Shown here: piece after piece, positions 52,101-56,199 of the stretch | How the letters are laid out: each line of letters opens with the position of its first letter | How positions within the stretch are numbered: the stretch's first letter is position 1 | Assembly (NCBI GenBank): GCA_964019135.1 | Contig: OZ025253.1 | Span: forward strand, 37,808,548 to 37,872,547 | Reading direction: 5' to 3' | DNA from: Arenicola marina | Lineage: Eukaryota; Annelida; Polychaeta; Arenicolidae | Length of the DNA: 64,000 bases | The notes under the pieces: generated by a model | The model's database searches: none | Seen by the model: the letters and a program-made list of their open reading frames with translations, nothing else | Told to the model about the DNA's origin: nothing | Made by a program: the position numbers and the translations under genes

Positions 52101-55100
52101 AATAATTTATATATATAGATAAATACAAGGAACATATTATAGCAAGATTTACAATGGTTTGGGTCAGCTATATAGGTATCGGCAAGATTTACGATGGCCT
52201 TGGCAGATGGTTCTCTTCGTTCATCGGAACCTAGCAAAAACTTCATTTACCACCTATTTACTGTTTTTTGTTTGGTGTAACGTCCCAAGCGTTATTCCCA
52301 AGCATAGGTAACGAGACATATTGTAGTAAAGGGGCACATATGTGAACGCACAGGAAAATTCACATAATACATCGCTGGATTCACTGAAACAATGGCTGGT
52401 AAAGAAAAAGCATAACCAAGCATTTTAGTGATCGGAATGATAACCTTTTTTTCGAGTATAGTATAGCAGAATCCTGGCTATGGTTTGCCTTCTCGCAGAA
52501 CTGGATCCCTGTGACTACGTGACATGCCGTAACAACGGCACGTGCTCTCGGGCTGGTGACACCTACCGCTGCAGCTGTTCCTACGGGTTCGCTGGACTAA
52601 ACTGCGAGATAGGTATGGTATCCATGCAAGATCCCATAACGCATCACAGCAGGGAATTTTTGTACCAGCTAAAATGTTGGCTGGTACAAACAAGATTCAG
52701 TGTCTACAAACAACAGTGCGCCAGCTGATCAGGACGTTTTCGCATTTTGAGCTCGCAATTTACAATTCAATTAACAGCAGTAGTTAATTGGTAATTGTCA
52801 AACAGAATTGTGAGCGCTAGCATTTTCTTCTAGGCCTTGTGACCAAAAGGTCTCTGCATGGCTATATACCCTGCATGACATTATGTATTTTTCAGGGCCG
52901 CATTCTCAATAAAACACTCCGAGACTAACTGCTGAACCGCTATCATGTTTAATCAATAAATTGTTACTAGCTGGGCATAATATGCCAACTTGAAGACCAA
53001 AGAAGAAATGTAAGAAGGATTTTGTCTCAAATAAATGGCGTCGCCGACCGCTTGCATCCATAAATAACATCTGTATGCCAATGGACGCATGAGACAGTGA
53101 CACACATATATAATAGATGATTACGCAGGTGTCACTGTATGTTACCGCTATACATTCTACAACACATCCCTTCCATTCCCTGCAGAGTTGGATCCGTGCA
53201 GCTCCATGCCGTGTCCAGTAAGTCAGACGTGCACGGCACTAAACATTACCACCTACGAATGTGACTTCCACTTACCAGACGACTGTAAGTATTCAAGACC
53301 GAAAGCTTCACATGATCTCAGCGCTTTCGATTAAATCTGAATTCTTACTACTTAATTAAACCAAAACAAAAGCTGCAATTCCATCGTCTTTTCGCAGACG
53401 GACGGATGCCAAATAATCCGATTCGAATTAGTTTATCTTTATCCAGACACCATTAGATAATATACATATATACATAAGATAGGGATCAGCTATATAGGTA
53501 TCGGTTAGATAATGTTGGTTGTGTCCATTTGCTGACCTCACAATAATTTGTGTGTTAACCCGGCTTTCTTCTGTGGGTGTATGTTGTAATAGCTGTAATA
53601 TGGATAGGTGCTACCTAACAAATGCGATAGCATATTTATTAAACCAGCTATTCCGTGGAATCTAGATTAATAATCAAAATAAATCGCACTTCGGCTTGCC
53701 ATAATGCATAGCTTTGGCGGGATGACGTATGTGAGAGCCCAAAACTTCCGACTACCCAAAACGTCCTACATAGCTAAGAACCAACGAACAGTTACATTTG
53801 ACGTTTCAATCATTCACATGCAATCTGGCGACATGAAGCCGTGATACGCTCGTTTTGTATCTCTTAGATAGCAATGTACGAATAAAACTCGAGGAGAAGC
53901 TCGAAGGGGTGGGGTGGGGGGGGGGGGGCGTATGGTGCATAACAAGGCACGAAAAAAATAAGCGTTAGCGGTATTTTACAGCCTTAATTGGCCTTTTTGC
54001 CCTCTTTTGAACTTGTCACACCCTCCGGCCATAGATCTATCAATTAAAACGATAATTATGCGAGGTCGGGACCACCTTACGGACATGGACAAACTCTGGT
54101 CATGGTTTTTTGTGATATATTTATTCGTGGATGCTCGAGTTGTAGCTAACTGTGCATTATGTTGTATGTGTAAAAATCCTGATCCTGGCCCATTTTGGGC
54201 AGTCGGACGTTTTGGGCTCTCACAGACGTATACCATGCACGTGCTTGTGGTATATCATTCGGTTGCTTAGCAACTCCTATTGTCACGTCATTTTGATAAC
54301 ATTTTGACGTCACAACTACTCAGTTTTTTTGCCACGACAAAGTCTAGAATTCGGGTTTGAAACGTTGAATCTTCTTGTCAATAACTGATTATAGAACATA
54401 TAAAACGAGAGTTTCATTATTTTGAAATCAGCAAGTTACGTTTATATATGCATATAAATGATATATATGTCTTACAGTAATCAACCTTCGACAACAACAA
54501 AAACCACGCATGCTTACATAGATGCGGTCTCTTCCGCTTTCCTCGGTGGATGTCGACTTCCGGTTGATTTCACCAGCTCATAACAGTATGGGATTCAGAT
54601 ATAGATTTCATCATTTTTTACGTGTGTTATCTAAAGAGCTCGCTGCGCTCGCTATTAAGGTGATAATTAAACCATTCAGCTGTAATTGGGCCCAATTTAC
54701 TTGATATTTTCCGTTCCTGTTTCAGTGGAGGGCATTGACCCTTGTCTCTCGTCGCCGTGCAGCGGCAGCGGGTCCTGCGTACGATACAGCTATGGCTACC
54801 GCTGTTTGTGTGCCCAGGGAATGGGCGGTCTGGCCTGTGACGAACCTGTACAAGGTACGAGATTTACAGAGGAAGGGGTCTGGAAGAGGGGGTCCAATGT
54901 TCAGTGTCGATTATTAAAATTCTCAGTGTCCAATGTCAATTTTTCACGGCGTTCCGTGTCGCTTTTTGGCTAATTTCAGTGTTTTTTGGTTTTACAATCA
55001 CTACCTGTGTCGATGTCACTTTTTCAGATACGTCGTGCAATATCGACATTCTTCACTGCCAATTTTGCAAAATCGACACTGGACACTGGACATATATGCA

Positions 55101-55912
55101 TTTACTGTTGGCAACAACCCCTGTGGTCCTATATTCCCCCGGTCGACACTTTTTTGCAAATCGTATTTTGTTATTCTATGAAGAAGGAGAAGATCAGTTC
55201 AGGAGGCCCCAGCGGTTTGTATGTATACATTACATTTGTTGAAATGGCAACTTTAAGTCGTCAGTCTTACATGTCTTTGCAGACCCTTGTGACCGGAATC
55301 CCTGCTCTGATGGCGGCGTCTGCTACTCGGATGGTGACGAATACTTCTGTCTGTGTCCCTTCGGACTGCGAGCCACGTACTGTGACACAGGTCAGCAAGT
55401 CCTTCTTTGGCCGCCGCGGAAACGAAACTAATCCAGCATGATTTTGACCAACGAAACTTGACCAGGGGGTCATCCACTATAAGATTTCATAACTTTTGCT
55501 CGTAGAATTGAAAAAAAATAATTGCCGGCACGGTAAATATATGGTAAACATGCATGATTTCTAATAATATTGCCAGAATATAAATTCACGAAGATGGCTG
55601 TACTCCAATAATCGCGGTATAACGCTTATTTTTCCGTTGCTCGTAAAATAGGATCTATCGTTAACCTAACATGTAAAGGATAGTTGCGAGCTCGTAACTC
55701 TTAGTCAGACGATAATATAATAACATTTGATCCTTTTATACCTACATTAATGGTCTTCTCATGGTTTCTTCTTTGCAGAGTTTCTGCAGAATTCATCCCC
55801 AGAAATCAAATCTTTGCTAGATTTTACTTCACTCCATGTGGTGTACATACATTTGCTGGCGGCAGTACACCTGTTCAGATTCGTATGGTGGAGTTCGTCA
55901 CTTCAAGTCTGA
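4032..55912 (+). CDS. Multi-EGF-repeat gene, 24 EGF exons plus a terminal exon (overall span; 5' end missing)
   Basis: I do not recognise this as a named gene. It encodes a chain of EGF-like domains, expected to be extracellular and disulphide-bonded. Twenty-four exons each encode one domain; all start and end in phase 1, with AG acceptors and GT donors that keep the frame. The usual pattern is C-x4-C-x5-C-x(8-12)-C-x-C-x8-C. The D-x-D/N-E start and the Asx/aromatic pattern of calcium-binding EGF domains are absent, so these look like non-calcium EGF repeats. Seventeen domains carry the POGLUT1 motif C1-x-S-x-P-C2 and 13 carry the POFUT1 motif C2-x4-S/T-C3, as in Notch. No other domain type is visible between the repeats. 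The signal peptide and 5' exons are not seen, and the membrane anchor, if any, depends on the last exon. An assembly artefact is unlikely because frame and phase hold across all exons. Possible kin are Notch-like, fibropellin-like or other lineage-specific EGF proteins. Confidence 0.85.
5274..5399 (+). CDS. EGF exon 2 (donor site tandemly amplified)
   Basis: A 126-nt exon, 42 residues, with loops CDSSPC (O-glucose motif) and CFNEGSC (O-fucose motif) and an N-glycosylation sequon NAT before C6. The acceptor GTTTCAG ends at 5273 and the true donor is ACAG|GTGTGT at 5399/5400. The last 9 exon bases plus the start of the intron are repeated eight more times downstream. Reading through the true donor meets a stop at 5429-5431, so only the first donor gives a usable message. 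The apparent signal peptide upstream in the same frame is the translated polypyrimidine tract of the intron. Confidence 0.9.
5388..5698 (+). repeat. Minisatellite spanning the 5' splice site of EGF exon 2 (43/25-bp units, 9 donor copies)
   Basis: The junction sequence GCGAAACAG|GTGTGT occurs at 5391 (the real exon end), 5434, 5477, 5520, 5545, 5588, 5613, 5638 and 5681. Spacing is 43 bp for full units and 25 bp for units that lack the TTTGCCGGGGTGTC-like part. The first unit overlaps the coding exon, so the array grew from the exon/intron boundary. Every copy keeps an intact-looking donor. The open frames across both strands here come only from the repeat period. Confidence 0.95.
5699..8413. 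other. Intron between EGF exons 2 and 3, no gene seen
   Basis: About 2.7 kb of intron. Short open frames at 5882-6100, 6462-6662 and 6705-6935 have no recognisable motif. A short GA run lies near 7220. No transposon ends or EGF exon were found on either strand. Confidence 0.55.
8414..8527 (+). CDS. EGF exon 3
   Basis: A 114-nt exon encoding a complete EGF domain with C1-C2 loop CDSNPC (O-glucose motif) and C2-C3 loop CQNNGEC (no O-fucose site). The acceptor is CTTCACAG ending at 8413 and the donor AGAG|GTGCGC is weak at +4. The upstream in-frame hydrophobic reading from 8269 is pyrimidine-rich intron, not a signal peptide. The following intron (8528-9310) is unremarkable. Confidence 0.9.
9311..9427 (+). 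CDS. EGF exon 4
   Basis: A 117-nt exon with loops CQSGPC (O-glucose motif) and CLNRGTC (O-fucose motif) and a possible N-glycosylation sequon N-C-T at C4. The acceptor TTTGTCAG ends at 9310; the donor is AAAG|GTAAAT. It is the last exon before the giant 27.6-kb intron, which is filled by the 52-bp minisatellite beginning about 380 bp downstream. Confidence 0.9.
9515..9785. repeat. Dispersed repeat fragment (related copy near 58383-58500)
   Basis: Between exon 4 and the minisatellite there is a stretch containing TTTCGTTCCTC, then CTTCGTGAACTGGGA, ending in a C homopolymer at about 9777-9787. The same words in the same order recur around 58400-58480. This points to an interspersed element of unknown class, possibly a non-autonomous transposon; no ends were defined. 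Confidence 0.4.
15592..19851. repeat. Higher-order repeat, about 1.6-kb blocks within the minisatellite
   Basis: The same series of variant units recurs with offsets of 1638 bp (15592 to 17230; 16186 to 17824; 16566 to 18204), then 1586 bp (17230 to 18816) and 1534-1378 bp (17824 to 19358; 18204 to 19582). The shrinking offsets match loss of whole 52-bp units from later copies. A related block reappears around 23985-24634, and a partial one lies at 9868-10065. Confidence 0.85.
20521..25440. repeat. First, diverged copy of the 5-kb higher-order block
   Basis: The diagnostic unit with TATTGACCACACC followed by TTTCCTGTAACAACAG occurs near 20550-20640 and again from 25461. Other markers (GACGACACCTTCC, the TCTCCCTAAGAACAACCAG units) recur about 4.93-5.04 kb later. 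This copy is rearranged and more divergent than the next two. Confidence 0.65.
25441..35755. repeat. Head-to-tail near-identical duplication, 5,260-bp offset
   Basis: 25441-30700 is repeated immediately as 30701 to about 35755. Reading across at an offset of 5,260 bp shows near-identity, with only a few single-base changes (for example near 25695/30955 and 27571/32831). At 29181 versus 34441 the second copy lacks 205 bp (about four units) present in the first, after which the offset is 5,055. The similarity breaks just after about 35755. This looks like one recent unequal exchange, or possibly an assembly duplication. Confidence 0.9.
36598..37005. other. 3' end of the giant intron, with a poly-G run
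   Basis: Unique sequence between the array and EGF exon 5. It contains an uninterrupted run of about 19 G at roughly 36892-36910, on the coding strand about 100 bp before the splice acceptor. No exon was seen. Confidence 0.6.
37006..37122 (+). CDS. EGF exon 5
   Basis: A 117-nt exon, the first after the 27.6-kb intron. Loops are CESNPC (O-glucose motif) and CVNNGNC (no O-fucose site), with an N-C-T sequon at C3. The acceptor is TTCATTCCAG ending at 37005 and the donor GTAG|GTTCGT is weak at +3 to +6. Exon phase matches the exon before the satellite, so the array does not break the gene. The next intron (37123-38267) is AT-rich without a recognised element. Confidence 0.9.
38268..38381 (+). 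CDS. EGF exon 6
   Basis: A 114-nt exon with C1-C2 loop CASNPC (O-glucose motif). The C2-C3 loop is one residue short (CVKGEC), so the O-fucose spacing is lost. The acceptor is GAAACAG at 38267, with a poor polypyrimidine tract, and the donor CTCG|GTGAGT is strong. The downstream intron (38382-39560) shows no recognisable element. Confidence 0.88.
39561..39677 (+). CDS. EGF exon 7 (3' end duplicated downstream)
   Basis: A 117-nt exon with C1-C2 loop CDREPC, in which Ser is replaced by Arg so the O-glucose motif is lost, and C2-C3 loop CQNGGTC (O-fucose motif). The acceptor is GTTTCAG at 39560; the donor is ACAG|GTGAGG. The 3' part of the exon and its donor recur twice in the following intron. 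Reading through the true donor soon meets a stop. Confidence 0.9.
39640..39925 (+). repeat. Tandem copies of the 3' end and donor of EGF exon 7 (about 109/120-bp period)
   Basis: The exon end GTCGTTGTCAGACAG|GTGAGG (39663 onward) has related copies at 39771-39790 and 39892-39910, each followed by the same intron-like sequence including TAAATAATAGGAGTGAGTAA. The upstream exon words GCTCCGAGCTGCTAACCGG are recognisable in diverged form in the second copy. These copies are too short and diverged to be whole EGF exons. Confidence 0.9.
39982..40207. repeat. 51-bp tandem repeat, five copies
   Basis: The motif GACATTCCATCATAATGTCA starts at 39985, 40036, 40087, 40138 and 40189, an exact 51-bp spacing; the last copy is partial. 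It lies in the intron between EGF exons 7 and 8 and is unrelated in sequence to the 52-bp satellite. Each unit contains an imperfect palindrome around TGACATTccatcatAATGTCA. Confidence 0.93.
40373..40489 (+). CDS. EGF exon 8
   Basis: A 117-nt exon with loops CTSDPC (O-glucose motif) and CHNDGKC (no O-fucose site). The acceptor CTGTCTTGCAG ends at 40372 and is pyrimidine-rich; the donor is TCAG|GTCAGT. The following intron (40490-41134) is AT-rich with no recognised element. Confidence 0.9.
41135..41251 (+). CDS. EGF exon 9 (donor site tandemly amplified)
   Basis: A 117-nt exon with C1-C2 loop CDMNKC, lacking both the Ser and the Pro of the O-glucose motif, and C2-C3 loop CQNNATC (O-fucose motif that is also an N-glycosylation sequon). 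The acceptor is TATTTGCAG; the donor CTGG|GTGAGT is repeated four more times at exact 32-bp intervals. Using a later donor would add 32 n bases, which shifts frame for the first two alternatives. Confidence 0.9.
41230..41391 (+). repeat. 32-bp minisatellite spanning the 5' splice site of EGF exon 9 (five donors)
   Basis: GTCGGCACACTCTGTGGCCT begins at 41230 (inside the exon), 41262, 41294, 41326 and 41358, each followed by GG|GTGAGTAC. The spacing is exactly 32 bp and copies are almost identical, implying recent growth. The first unit includes the last 22 coding bases. Confidence 0.96.
41448..41740. repeat. CCAT-type microsatellite
   Basis: About 290 bp of interrupted CCAT/CATC tetranucleotide repeats with T and G variants. 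Together with the donor minisatellite it takes up most of the 509-bp intron between EGF exons 9 and 10, ending just before the acceptor. The long open frames through it are low-complexity translations. Confidence 0.95.
41761..41877 (+). CDS. EGF exon 10
   Basis: A 117-nt exon with loops CQSRPC (O-glucose motif) and CQHSGTC (O-fucose motif). The acceptor GCTCTGCTCCAG ends at 41760, immediately after the microsatellite; the donor is AAG|GTCAGT. The next intron contains a young SINE. Confidence 0.9.
41937..42175 (+). mobile_element. tRNA-derived SINE, + strand, with perfect 16-bp target-site duplication
   Basis: The head is tRNA-like with an A box TAGCTCAGTGGG (41949) and a B box GGTTCGCGCCC (42020), followed by a tRNA-unrelated body and a 3' end GAATATACAAC. 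The insertion is flanked by ACCATCATCACTGCCG at 41921-41936 and 42176-42191, an exact 16-bp duplication as expected for LINE-mobilised SINEs. The intact duplication indicates a recent insertion. It lies in the intron between EGF exons 10 and 11, in the sense direction. Confidence 0.92.
42480..42599 (+). CDS. EGF exon 11
   Basis: A 120-nt exon, 40 residues. The C1-C2 loop is one residue longer than usual (CDIGQPC) and lacks the O-glucose motif; C2-C3 is CINGGTC (O-fucose motif). The acceptor is ATATTACAG; the donor is ACAG|GTGAGA. Confidence 0.9.
42600..44252. other. Intron between EGF exons 11 and 12, no gene seen
   Basis: About 1.65 kb of AT-rich intron. It has a plausible acceptor-like tract near 43070 (TTTGTTTTCAG), but no EGF or other domain follows it in any frame. 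No repeat element was recognised. Confidence 0.55.
44253..44381 (+). CDS. EGF exon 12 (expanded first loop)
   Basis: A 129-nt exon, 43 residues, the joint longest of the set. The C1-C2 loop has eight residues instead of four ([10 protein letters not shown]), so the O-glucose motif is absent; C2-C3 is CQHGATC (O-fucose motif). The donor ATAC|GTAGGT ends in C rather than G, so the split codon differs from most exons. The acceptor is AACACAG. Confidence 0.88.
44445..44702 (+). mobile_element. tRNA-derived SINE, + strand, second copy
   Basis: Same family as the element at 41937: A box TAGCTCAGCGGG, B box GGTTCGCGCCCC, shared body through GGATAAAGATCCC and TTCGCAAAGAGTA, and 3' end GAATATACAACCAACC. 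Flanks TTTCCAGGGGCAAG (44431-44444) and TTTCAGGGGAAAG (from 44703) look like a decayed target-site duplication, so this insertion is older than the first. Confidence 0.88.
44768..44790. repeat. Poly-C run
   Basis: An almost pure run of about 20 C lies 470 bp upstream of EGF exon 13. Homopolymers of this length also occur near 9777, 36892 (as G) and 53918 (as G). Confidence 0.85.
45241..45357 (+). CDS. EGF exon 13
   Basis: A 117-nt exon with loops CDSDPC (O-glucose motif) and CQNDASC (O-fucose motif). The C5-C6 segment [10 protein letters not shown] fits the EOGT O-GlcNAc motif, so all three Notch-type sites coincide here. The acceptor is CCAACCAG; the donor is ACAG|GTGAGA. Confidence 0.92.
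45876..45992 (+). CDS. EGF exon 14
   Basis: A 117-nt exon with loops CDSLPC (O-glucose motif) and CQHAGTC (O-fucose motif). The acceptor is CTCTTCCAG; the donor is AAG|GTGTGA. The flanking introns (45358-45875 and 45993-46413) are short and show nothing notable. Confidence 0.92.
46414..46536 (+). CDS. EGF exon 15
   Basis: A 123-nt exon, 41 residues, with loops CDSNPC (O-glucose motif) and CLNDGVC (no O-fucose site) and a C3-C4 segment two residues longer than usual. The acceptor is GTTGCAG. The donor GAAC|GTGAGT gives a C at the split codon, as in exon 12. Confidence 0.9.
46660..46865. repeat. Degenerate short tandem repeat
   Basis: The phrase GGTGTATCTACGTAGCTTTG with GCTGTGTCGTTA appears twice about 48 bp apart. 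It is followed by several diverged copies of a GTGTCTCTATAAAGGTTTTC-like unit. It lies in the intron between EGF exons 15 and 16. Confidence 0.75.
47089..47202 (+). CDS. EGF exon 16
   Basis: A 114-nt exon with loops CLSDPC (O-glucose motif) and CLNDGQC (no O-fucose site). An NYT sequon lies before C4, and the C5-C6 segment [10 protein letters not shown] fits the EOGT motif. The acceptor GGTTTTAG uses TAG; the donor is GTTG|GTAGGA. The next intron (47203-47692) shows no recognised element. Confidence 0.9.
47693..47806 (+). CDS. EGF exon 17
   Basis: A 114-nt exon with loops CESLPC (O-glucose motif) and CMNKGDC (no O-fucose site). The C5-C6 segment [10 protein letters not shown] fits the EOGT motif. 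The acceptor is GTCTCCAG; the donor ACAG|GTGAGT is a consensus site. Confidence 0.9.
47950..47981 (+). mobile_element. tRNA T-arm-like fragment (SINE or tRNA relic)
   Basis: CTGGGTTCGATTCCCGG forms a 5-bp stem around a TTCGATT loop and includes a canonical B box GGTTCGATTCC. No A box or acceptor stem was found at the expected distance upstream, so this is not an intact tRNA gene. It lies in the intron between EGF exons 17 and 18. Confidence 0.45.
48231..48344 (+). CDS. EGF exon 18
   Basis: A 114-nt exon with loops CDSLPC (O-glucose motif) and CENNGTC (O-fucose motif; NGT is also an N-glycosylation sequon). The residue before C1 is Gly rather than Pro (NGC instead of NPC). The acceptor is GCATTCAG; the donor is ATAG|GTTAGT. 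Confidence 0.9.
50342..50593 (-). mobile_element. Possible LINE 3' ORF remnant (Cys-rich C-terminal motif)
   Basis: The minus-strand frame contains [17 protein letters not shown]. This resembles the C-x2-C-x3-C-R/S-x-IGL-x-SH motif that I associate with the C-terminus of some invertebrate non-LTR retrotransposon proteins; the usual His is Phe here. Upstream residues are basic but carry no clear reverse-transcriptase motif. Only a short piece is present, so the family is not assigned. It could also be chance. Confidence 0.3.
51044..51170. repeat. 33-bp tandem repeat, four copies
   Basis: GATTATTGTCACAAGAACAG recurs at 51055, 51088, 51121 and 51154; the last copy has a 3-bp loss. It lies about 170 bp before the acceptor of EGF exon 19. 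Confidence 0.93.
51335..51448 (+). CDS. EGF exon 19
   Basis: A 114-nt exon with loops CLSDPC (O-glucose motif) and CGFQGVC (no O-fucose site). The C5-C6 segment [10 protein letters not shown] fits the EOGT motif. The acceptor CTGTTTAG uses TAG; the donor is GAAG|GTAGGC. An in-frame upstream Met with hydrophobic residues (from 51295) is the translated pyrimidine tract. Confidence 0.9.
51826..51939 (+). CDS. EGF exon 20 (AAG acceptor)
   Basis: A 114-nt exon with C1-C2 loop CAENPC (no O-glucose motif) and C2-C3 loop CQNNAAC (no O-fucose site), so it is the only complete standard-length domain besides exon 24 lacking both. I placed the start after TATCAAG because only this acceptor keeps C1. The alternative CAG at 51841-51843 is also in frame but removes C1 and so would give a five-cysteine domain. 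The donor is ACAG|GTACAG. Confidence 0.8.
52499..52612 (+). CDS. EGF exon 21
   Basis: A 114-nt exon with C1-C2 loop CDYVTC (no O-glucose motif) and C2-C3 loop CRNNGTC (O-fucose motif, with an NGT sequon). The acceptor is TTCTCGCAG; the donor is ATAG|GTATGG. The upstream intron (51940-52498) shows no recognised element. Confidence 0.9.
52659..52690. repeat. Perfect 11-bp inverted repeat (hairpin)
   Basis: TTTGTACCAGC and GCTGGTACAAA are separated by a 10-base loop, 47 bp past the donor of EGF exon 21. It could fold as a stem-loop in the intron RNA. Confidence 0.8.
52749..52822. repeat. Nested imperfect palindrome
   Basis: An outer arm pair GCTCGCAATT/AATTGTGAGC encloses an inner pair CAATTAAC/GTTAATTG. 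It lies in the intron between EGF exons 21 and 22 and could be the core of a short inverted-repeat element. No target-site duplication was identified. Confidence 0.5.
53186..53284 (+). CDS. EGF exon 22, degenerate four-cysteine domain
   Basis: A 99-nt exon, 33 residues, the shortest of the set. It has C1-C2 loop CSSMPC (O-glucose motif), C2-C3 loop CPVSQTC (O-fucose motif), an NIT sequon and C4 in YECDF. C5 and C6 are missing: the exon ends LPDD then the donor ACT|GTAAGT. Acceptor, donor and phase are all intact, so the domain appears to be used but cannot form the standard three disulphides. The missing half does not appear as a separate exon nearby. Confidence 0.85.
53285..54725. other. Intron between EGF exons 22 and 23
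   Basis: A 1.44-kb intron. It contains a G-rich tract near 53910-53930 and a pair of long inverted repeats (53727-53763 and 54188-54226), described separately. No exon was seen; the open frame at 54007-54270 lies inside the inverted-repeat structure and has no recognised motif. Confidence 0.6.
53722..54233. mobile_element. Possible MITE: long imperfect terminal inverted repeats
   Basis: The left arm contains TGTGAGAGCCCAAAAC followed by TTCCGACTACCCAAAACG (53730-53763). The right arm, read on the minus strand, gives TGTGAGAGCCCAAAAC followed by GTCCGACTGCCCAAAATG, with only a few mismatches. The arms are separated by about 425 bp. This is compatible with a short non-autonomous DNA transposon or a large hairpin. 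No clear target-site duplication was found. Confidence 0.6.
54726..54854 (+). CDS. EGF exon 23
   Basis: A 129-nt exon, 43 residues, with loops CLSSPC (O-glucose motif) and CSGSGSC (O-fucose motif). After C6 it carries a few extra residues (DEPVQ) before the donor CAAG|GTACGA. The acceptor is CTGTTTCAG. The next intron (54855-55282) is pyrimidine-rich with imperfect GTGTCGAT-type repeats. Confidence 0.9.
55283..55390 (+). CDS. EGF exon 24 (last EGF domain)
   Basis: A 108-nt exon, 36 residues. It begins directly at the D-P-C of C1, shorter by about three residues at the N-terminal linker than the others. Loops are CDRNPC (no O-glucose motif) and CSDGGVC (no O-fucose site). The acceptor is TCTTTGCAG; the donor is ACAG|GTCAGC. 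Confidence 0.9.
55779..55912 (+). CDS. Probable 3' terminal exon of the EGF gene
   Basis: A strong acceptor TTTCTTCTTTGCAG ends at 55778. In the phase-1 frame the exon encodes a 44-residue tail ending at TGA 55910-55912. The tail includes a moderately hydrophobic stretch around [19 protein letters not shown], which might act as a membrane segment, although it has two His and one Arg. A second acceptor-like TTTCTGCAG 11 bp downstream (55789) would instead give a 50-residue soluble tail ending at TAA 55936-55938. An AATAAA at 56186-56191 is a plausible poly(A) signal. No EGF or other domain follows. Which acceptor is used is uncertain. Confidence 0.55.
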
Positions 55913-56074
55913 ATCTTAATGCGCTCAAGGATTTTTAAAAAGCAGTGTATAGAATATCAGTGTACTAATTAATATGTTTTCTACTCTGTATTGTCCAAAG
56001 CTGAGTTTCTTCTGTTACAACAACTGTGATTTAGTATATTCAATATAAATCTTATAATGTATTATATCGCGCCG

Positions 56075-56075
<1 letters not shown>

Positions 56076-56109
<34 letters not shown>
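56076..56109. repeat. AT dinucleotide microsatellite
   Basis: About 16 uninterrupted AT repeats lie in the presumed 3' untranslated region of the EGF gene. Confidence 0.9.
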
Positions 56110-56114
<5 letters not shown>

Positions 56115-56185
56115 TTGACTTATATGAAACCATAATCATAACATAATAATTCAATTATTTATCTGACTTCCTTGAGGCATGGTGG

Positions 56186-56191
56186 AATAAA
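56186..56191 (+). terminator. Candidate poly(A) signal of the EGF gene
   Basis: AATAAA lies about 250-275 bp after the two possible stop codons. It is the first canonical hexamer downstream of them that I found. Cleavage cannot be confirmed from sequence alone. Confidence 0.45.
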
Positions 56192-56199
56192 TAGCCAAT

